Assembly: GCA_024690825.1 (NCBI GenBank)
Contig: JAILOK010000135.1
Span: forward strand, 1 to 43,860
Source of the DNA: Lachnospiraceae bacterium
GTDB taxonomy: Bacteria > Bacillota > Clostridia > Lachnospirales > Lachnospiraceae
Length of the DNA stretch: 43,860 bases
Reading direction: 5' to 3'
The first letter of the stretch is position 1. The number at the start of each line of letters is the position of its first letter. Shown in pieces: positions 39,819 to 43,860 of the stretch. Below the pieces are notes generated by a model. The model was not told the DNA's origin, did not search any database, and saw only the letters and a list, made by a program, of their open reading frames with translations. The translations under genes and the position numbers were made by a program.

Positions 39819-42800
39819 GCAGTCAGAGTATAGTCTTTACGAATGATAACTGCATAGGCTGCAACAGATGCATCAATGTATGCAGCGCTATCGGCGCATG
39901 TGTTTCCGGAGAAGTAGATGGGAAGGCACGTATTCATGTGGATGGGAGCAAGTGCATTGCCTGCGGAAGCTGCATGGATGTCTGTGTTCACAATGCAAGA
40001 GAGTATGTGGATGACACGGAAGCTTTTTTTGCTGATCTCAAAAAGGGTGAACCGATATCCCTGCTGCTTGCTCCTGCTTTCAAAGCAAATTATCCCAATG
40101 AATATGAAAGTGTTCTCGGAGGCTTAAAGGAACTGGGAGCCCGCAGGATCATAAGTGTTTCATTCGGCGCGGATATCACGACCTGGGGATATCTCAACTA
40201 CATCGACCGCTATGATTTCACAGGCGGAATCTCACAGCCCTGTCCGGCAGTTGTATCCTACATCGAACGCTATCTCCCGGAGCTGATACCAAAGCTGTTC
40301 CCGGTACAGAGTCCTCTGATGTGCGCGGCAGTCTATGCCAGAAAGAAACTCGGCGTCACGGACAGGCTGGCATTTATCAGTCCCTGCATCGCCAAAAAAC
40401 TGGAGATTGAAGACCCGCATAATAAAGGACTGGTTCAGTACAATGTCACATTTGACCATCTGATGCGTTATATCAGGGAACACGGCATCAAGGGCGATCC
40501 TGCAAACAGTGAGATCGAATACGGTCTGGGCTCTTATTATCCCACCCCCGGAGGACTGGCGGAGAATGTGCGGTGGTTTTTGGGAGACAGTGTTTATATC
40601 CGTCAGATCGAGGGAGAACGTCATCTCTATGAGTGGATGCATGAAAATGCTTCACGAATAAAGAATAATGAGACACCGTTCCTTTTTATCGACGCATTAA
40701 ACTGTGAGAAGGGCTGTATATGCGGTACTGCGGTCAATCCCGAAAAATCGCGGACAGATGATGCTCTTTATTCGCTTTTGGATATCCGTGAGGCCTCTAA
40801 AAACAGCCGGAGCGGGATGGCCTGGTCAAAATCTGATACACCGGAGGAAAGGCTTAAGAACTTCAATGATCAGTTCAGTGATCTTAAGCTTTCGGATTTT
40901 CTGCGCGGATATACCGACCGTTCGGCGGAATGTGCATACGATATCCCCAATGAAGAGGAGCTGGATGCCATTTTTCTCACCATGAACAAGGTGACCGACG
41001 AGAGCCGTAAGATCAACTGCACCTGCTGTGGATATAACAGCTGCATACAGATGGCTACTGCCATACATAACGGCTTCAATCACAGGGAAAACTGTATCTA
41101 TTACGAAAAAACCATGGTTCAGGAGCTGGCCATAGAAAAGTCAGTTGCAGAGGCAGCCACAAAGGCAAAGAGTTCTTTTCTTGCAAATATGTCTCACGAG
41201 ATCCGGACTCCCATAAATGCGGTTCTGGGAATGAACGAAATGATACTCCGGGAATGTCAGGATGCCAACATCATAGCTTACTCGGAAAGCATCAGAAGCG
41301 CAGGAGACACTCTGCTCGGACTGGTAAACAACATATTGGATTTCTCAAAAATAGAGGCCGGAAAGATGGACATCACTCCGGTGGAGTACGACCTCTCCTC
41401 TGTTATCAATGATCTGGTCAATATGATCCAGATCAGGGCAGATAATAAAGGACTCCTGCTTTCTCTGGATTTTGATCCCGACATTCCGAAGATCCTCTTC
41501 GGCGATGAGATCCGCGTAAAGCAGATCATTACCAACCTTCTCACCAACGCGGTGAAATATACACCGAAGGGAACCATCACCTTTTCCATGAAGCATTCGG
41601 AGACCGATGACCCGGCATTTATTGATCTGAATGTCAGTGTAAAGGATACGGGAATCGGAATAAAACCGGAGGATCTGAAGCTGCTGTTTGAGAAGTTCAG
41701 CCGGATCGAGGAAGAAAGAAACCGGAACATCGAGGGGACCGGGCTTGGAATGAATATCACTCAAAAGCTTCTGGAGCTTATGGGGTCATCTCTTGAGGTT
41801 GAAAGCGAATACGGACAGGGATCACGGTTCAGCTTTTCCGTACGGCAGAGGGTGATCAGGCGGGAACTCCTCGGAGATTATCAGTCTGCCTACAGGAAGC
41901 TTCTGAGCCAGCGGAAAACCTACCGCAGGAAGTTTACCGCGCCGGATGCCATGATCCTGGTCATCGACGACAATCCCATGAACCTCACGGTATTTAAGAG
42001 CCTTTTGAAACAGACTCTCGTGCAGATCGACACCGCTTCCGGAGGTGATGAGGGACTGACCCTTTCACTGGACAAAAAGTACGATATCATCTTTTTTGAC
42101 CATATGATGCCGGAAAAGGATGGCATCGAGACCCTGCACGAACTGAAGGCCCAGAGCACCAATCCTAACCTTTCCACTCCTTCGGTCTGTCTGACTGCCA
42201 ACGCCGTCTCCGGAGCCCGGGAGCAGTACCTTTCGGAAGGCTTTGACGACTATCTGACAAAACCCATCGACTCCTCGAAACTGGAGGAGATGCTGATCTA
42301 TTACCTGCCTGAAGATAAGGTTCAGTTATCCGTGCCGGATATAACGGAGGAGGAGGCTGATAAAGAGGAAGACATTGACGGGCGCTTTGCGGTCCTTGCC
42401 GATGTTCCCGGGATGAACATTTCCGATGGGATCACAAACAGCGGAGATGCCGACAGTTATATGGGAATGCTCCGGATATTTTATGATTCCATCGATGAAA
42501 ACACCGTGCTGATCAATAATTTCTACGAGACGGGAGACCTGAAGAACTATGCGATAAAGGTTCACGCTCTGAAAAGTTCCGCAAGGATCATCGGCGCAAA
42601 CGAGCTCGGCGAAGAAGCGCAGGCTCTGGAAACTGCGGGAAAAGAAGGAGATGAATCCTTCGTCCGCCGCCACCATGTTCCTTTCATGGAACGCTATGCA
42701 TCCATGAGATCGGCTTTGGCGGGGATATTTGAAGCTTCTGCGGCGGATGATGCCCTGCCCGAGGCGGACAGCGCAAAGATGGAGGAGATCTATGAAAGAC

Positions 42801-42973
42801 TTTATTCGGGCGCTGATGACATGGATACAGGTATCCTGGAGGATGCCTTCGAAGAGATGAAAGCCTGGCGTATTCCGGACAGCGAAACCGATATTTTTAA
42901 CAGACTCCATGAGGCGTTTCGCGCTTATGACTATGATTCGATCATAGAGATATTGAAACAGAGAAAACAGTGA
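39815..42973 (+). CDS. [FeFe]-hydrogenase-like H-cluster sensor fused to hybrid histidine kinase and Hpt
   Basis: A 1052-residue soluble protein. Residues 8-60 are a 2[4Fe-4S] ferredoxin (C13, C16, C19, C23; C47, C50, C53, C57). Residues 75-330 are an [FeFe]-hydrogenase large-subunit-like domain. L1 is GGISQPCPAV with C143; L2 SPCIAKKLE with C191; L3 ALNCEKGCICG with C297 and C301. The proton-relay Cys of TSCCPxW is Pro142. A further cluster motif CTCCGYNSC (C402-C410, plus C427) precedes a kinase: H461 in MSHEIRTP, ATPase NLLTNAVKYT, DTGIGI and GTGLGM. Then a receiver (phospho-Asp D762 in FFDHMMPEKDG, K816) and Hpt with H917 (VHALKSSARI). This fits sensory [FeFe] hydrogenases linked to histidine kinases (group C1). 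No membrane segment or PAS domain is seen. It is the only gene of its transcript. Confidence 0.9.
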   Translation: MSSQSIVFTNDNCIGCNRCINVCSAIGACVSGEVDGKARIHVDGSKCIACGSCMDVCVHNAREYVDDTEAFFADLKKGEPISLLLAPAFKANYPNEYESVLGGLKELGARRIISVSFGADITTWGYLNYIDRYDFTGGISQPCPAVVSYIERYLPELIPKLFPVQSPLMCAAVYARKKLGVTDRLAFISPCIAKKLEIEDPHNKGLVQYNVTFDHLMRYIREHGIKGDPANSEIEYGLGSYYPTPGGLAENVRWFLGDSVYIRQIEGERHLYEWMHENASRIKNNETPFLFIDALNCEKGCICGTAVNPEKSRTDDALYSLLDIREASKNSRSGMAWSKSDTPEERLKNFNDQFSDLKLSDFLRGYTDRSAECAYDIPNEEELDAIFLTMNKVTDESRKINCTCCGYNSCIQMATAIHNGFNHRENCIYYEKTMVQELAIEKSVAEAATKAKSSFLANMSHEIRTPINAVLGMNEMILRECQDANIIAYSESIRSAGDTLLGLVNNILDFSKIEAGKMDITPVEYDLSSVINDLVNMIQIRADNKGLLLSLDFDPDIPKILFGDEIRVKQIITNLLTNAVKYTPKGTITFSMKHSETDDPAFIDLNVSVKDTGIGIKPEDLKLLFEKFSRIEEERNRNIEGTGLGMNITQKLLELMGSSLEVESEYGQGSRFSFSVRQRVIRRELLGDYQSAYRKLLSQRKTYRRKFTAPDAMILVIDDNPMNLTVFKSLLKQTLVQIDTASGGDEGLTLSLDKKYDIIFFDHMMPEKDGIETLHELKAQSTNPNLSTPSVCLTANAVSGAREQYLSEGFDDYLTKPIDSSKLEEMLIYYLPEDKVQLSVPDITEEEADKEEDIDGRFAVLADVPGMNISDGITNSGDADSYMGMLRIFYDSIDENTVLINNFYETGDLKNYAIKVHALKSSARIIGANELGEEAQALETAGKEGDESFVRRHHVPFMERYASMRSALAGIFEASAADDALPEADSAKMEEIYERLYSGADDMDTGILEDAFEEMKAWRIPDSETDIFNRLHEAFRAYDYDSIIEILKQRKQ

Positions 42974-43101
42974 GACGATCACTATCCGTTAGGAATAAGA
43001 AGGTAAAATAAGAATAAAGTCGAATGTATGTTCTGATTTGTGCTGTTCCAGATGTTTTGAAAATATACGGAAAAACTTCCTGAAATGCCCTTAAATACAA
43101 G

Positions 43102-43138
43102 AAAAAACCCAGTAGAAAATTGTTTCTACTGAGTTTTT
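43102..43138. terminator. Bidirectional terminator, probably of the former tRNA-Gln gene
   Basis: CAGTAGAAA (43110-43118) pairs with TTTCTACTG (43123-43131), extended by A/T pairs at the base, with A runs on the left and T runs on the right. It can act for the sensor kinase on the plus strand and for the minus-strand tRNA, whose 3' end is only a few bases away. Confidence 0.8.
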
Positions 43139-43142
43139 TAAG

Positions 43143-43187
43143 CAGGGCTACAAGGATTCGAACCTTGAAATGACGGAGTCAGAGTCC
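43143..43187 (-). pseudogene. 3' half of a tRNA-Gln(CUG) gene
   Basis: On the minus strand the anticodon loop CTCTGAC (anticodon CTG at 43180-43182), the 3' anticodon strand TCCGT, a perfect T arm (CAAGG-TTCGAAT-CCTTG) and the 3' acceptor strand TAGCCCT with discriminator G are present. The 5' half (acceptor, D arm, 5' anticodon strand) is missing: bases further right do not contain AGGGCTA, and pairing fails inside the anticodon stem. This is what an integrase leaves when an element inserts in a tRNA gene and copies its 3' part. Confidence 0.75.
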
Positions 43188-43310
43188 TTATCCTTATTCG
43201 ACTTGTCCTCAGTATTTATCAGCACTTTCGATGTGCTTTCTTTCAAAACATCATTATAACATCACTATTGCTTTTACGCTACATTTTCAATTTTTGTATG
43301 TTTTTCATCA

Positions 43311-43625
43311 TTGGATTATTATAATCAGATCAATCAGATGATCACCAATAACCAGATGCAGATAAATACTATACAGATCATGATGGCGGTATTGAATATT
43401 CTTGGGAAGCAGAAGCAGGCAAAAGTTTATCAACGAATGCTGTATGACTTGATCGATGAGCAGAGACGTTTGATGCGTGAGCGGGCACAAAAAAACATTG
43501 AAGAGGCCGAAAAAAAGAAGGCTGAACATCCCATCAGGCGATCACCTCGGAAGCATTATGATATTGAAGAGATGGTCAGTCAGGCAGATGAACTTAATCA
43601 GAGTATCGATGAGATCAAATTATAA
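43311..43625 (+). CDS. Hypothetical coiled-coil protein, possibly truncated
   Basis: An open frame of 104 codons from TTG 43311 with no ribosome site. The first in-frame ATG is at 43338 (95 residues), also without one, and the frame is open back to 43260. The protein is helical and polar, with Asn/Gln/Met-rich start (DYYNQINQMITNNQMQINTI), a basic middle (RRLMRERAQKNIEEAEKKK) and an acidic end. I do not recognise it. It lies between the tRNA fragment and the transposase, so it is probably part of the mobile element and may have lost its 5' end. Confidence 0.4.
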   Translation: MDYYNQINQMITNNQMQINTIQIMMAVLNILGKQKQAKVYQRMLYDLIDEQRRLMRERAQKNIEEAEKKKAEHPIRRSPRKHYDIEEMVSQADELNQSIDEIKL

Positions 43626-43698
43626 TATTATAAGATGTAGATTGGGCTGAAGCTCCTATGTGCGATTATCGAGTCGGGGGTGCGGACAAAAACCTGGA

Positions 43699-43727
43699 CT
43701 TTCATAGGGCTCCGAAAGGAGCCTTTA
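43699..43727 (+). promoter_or_regulatory. Hairpin hiding the ribosome site of the transposase
   Basis: GGCTCC-GAAA-GGAGCC (near 43708-43723), followed by TTTAATT and the ATG at 43731. The AAGGAG that would bind the ribosome is partly in the 3' arm of the stem, so translation should be low unless the hairpin opens. The T-poor tail also makes it a weak terminator for read-through. Confidence 0.55.
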
Positions 43728-43730
43728 ATT

Positions 43731-43860
43731 ATGGCAAAAGAAAAGAAACCCGTACACAAAGTCCAGATGACAGACGGTAAGCGTCAGATCATCCAACAAC
43801 TCCTTCAGGAGTATGACATCGAAACCGCAGAGGACATACAGGATGCTCTCAAGGATCTTT
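43731..43860 (+). mobile_element. IS256-family (Mutator) transposase, N-terminal fragment
   Basis: The last 130 bases encode 43 residues before the window ends. MAKEKKPVHKVQMTDGKRQ and IIQQLLQEYDIETAEDIQDA match the N-terminus of IS256-family transposases of Clostridia, and the DDE catalytic domain would follow outside. AAGGAG lies 9 bases before the ATG, within a hairpin. The left inverted repeat should lie between about 43630 and 43710 but I cannot fix it without the other end. Confidence 0.8.

Larger units (their letters stand above)
42974..43310. other. Region without protein gene between sensor kinase and element edge
   Basis: Bases 42974-43101 show no ORF or clear motif, only A/T-rich sequence. 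Then come the terminator (43102-43138), the tRNA-Gln 3' fragment (43143-43187) and 43190-43310, which has a small hairpin (AGCAC/GTGCT near 43221-43237) and a minus-strand extended -10 (TGTTATAAT, 43253-43261). Read on the minus strand, a short frame runs through the tRNA part and ends FESL-stop; no start with a ribosome site is seen. Confidence 0.6.

Noticed and set aside
43143-43310. Intact tRNA gene
   Set aside because: Only the 3' half folds. No 5' acceptor strand or D arm is found on the 5' side (to the right), and the anticodon stem has a mismatch where homology ends.
43143-43310. tRNA interrupted by a group I intron at the anticodon
   Set aside because: No conserved intron core seen in the visible sequence and the 5' exon is not in the window; the integration-scar reading is simpler.

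Overview
The window looks like chromosomal DNA of a motile, anaerobic, Gram-positive member of the Lachnospiraceae (Butyrivibrio/Roseburia/Oribacterium-like). The reasons are a moderate-GC genome with AGGAGG-type ribosome sites and GTG/TTG starts, a flagellin end with a nearby YjfB-family motility gene, a Firmicutes-type ireB-ruvX-DUF1292-rnj-ylbF-mltG-trmR-trhP block, glutamine synthetase III, a DUF975 membrane protein and an [FeFe]-hydrogenase-like sensor. The genus is inference; no rRNA gene is present.

Layout. 1-2079: flagellin 3' end with its terminator, a GT2-TPR glycosyltransferase on the minus strand and a DUF3880-like protein. 2096-6521: a tightly overlapping plus-strand operon (trpB2-type, acyl-ACP thioesterase, short CvfB-like S1 protein, RidA with a histone-like tail, CPBP membrane protease). 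6533-11303: a lipid-linked-sugar region. It holds a GT39-type membrane glycosyltransferase plus yjfB on the minus strand, divergent from a UbiA-family (decaprenyl-phosphate phosphoribosyltransferase-like) enzyme, a B12-binding radical SAM enzyme and a HAD phosphatase. 11313-18513: housekeeping translation and RNA genes (prmA, rsmE, ireB, ruvX, DUF1292, RNase J, ylbF, truncated mltG-like, trmR, trhP). 18515-29437: a surface-glycan cluster with eight GT2/GT4 transferases, a hexapeptide acetyltransferase, an ABC flippase-type exporter and an alpha-1,2-fucosyltransferase-like GT11. 29457-32405: glnN and a DUF975 protein. 32472-33999: three minus-strand envelope genes. 34173-36027: a DUF202-like membrane protein coupled to a two-domain PPK2 polyphosphate:AMP phosphotransferase. 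36046-39605: a large secreted protein and a PilZ-zinc-ribbon protein. 39815-42973: a 1052-residue fusion of ferredoxin, H-cluster domain, histidine kinase, receiver and Hpt. 43102-43860: a terminator, the 3' half of a tRNA-Gln gene, an orphan small ORF and the start of an IS256-family transposase, read here as the edge of an integrated element.

How the parts fit. Much of the window concerns the cell surface: sugars are attached to protein or lipid carriers by cytoplasmic GT2/GT4/GT11 enzymes and exported, while the UbiA/HAD/radical SAM group may make a polyprenyl-phosphate pentose used outside the membrane by the GT39-type enzyme. Flagellin, YjfB and PilZ tie the region to motility. The most unusual single gene is the H-cluster sensor kinase. 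It keeps all four expected H-cluster cysteine ligands but has proline where catalytic hydrogenases carry the proton-transfer cysteine, which suggests a gas or redox sensor rather than a turnover enzyme. The most unusual regulatory pattern is that three isolated minus-strand glycosyltransferase genes have -10 boxes 6-8 bases before an ATG that lacks a ribosome binding site, which predicts leaderless mRNAs.
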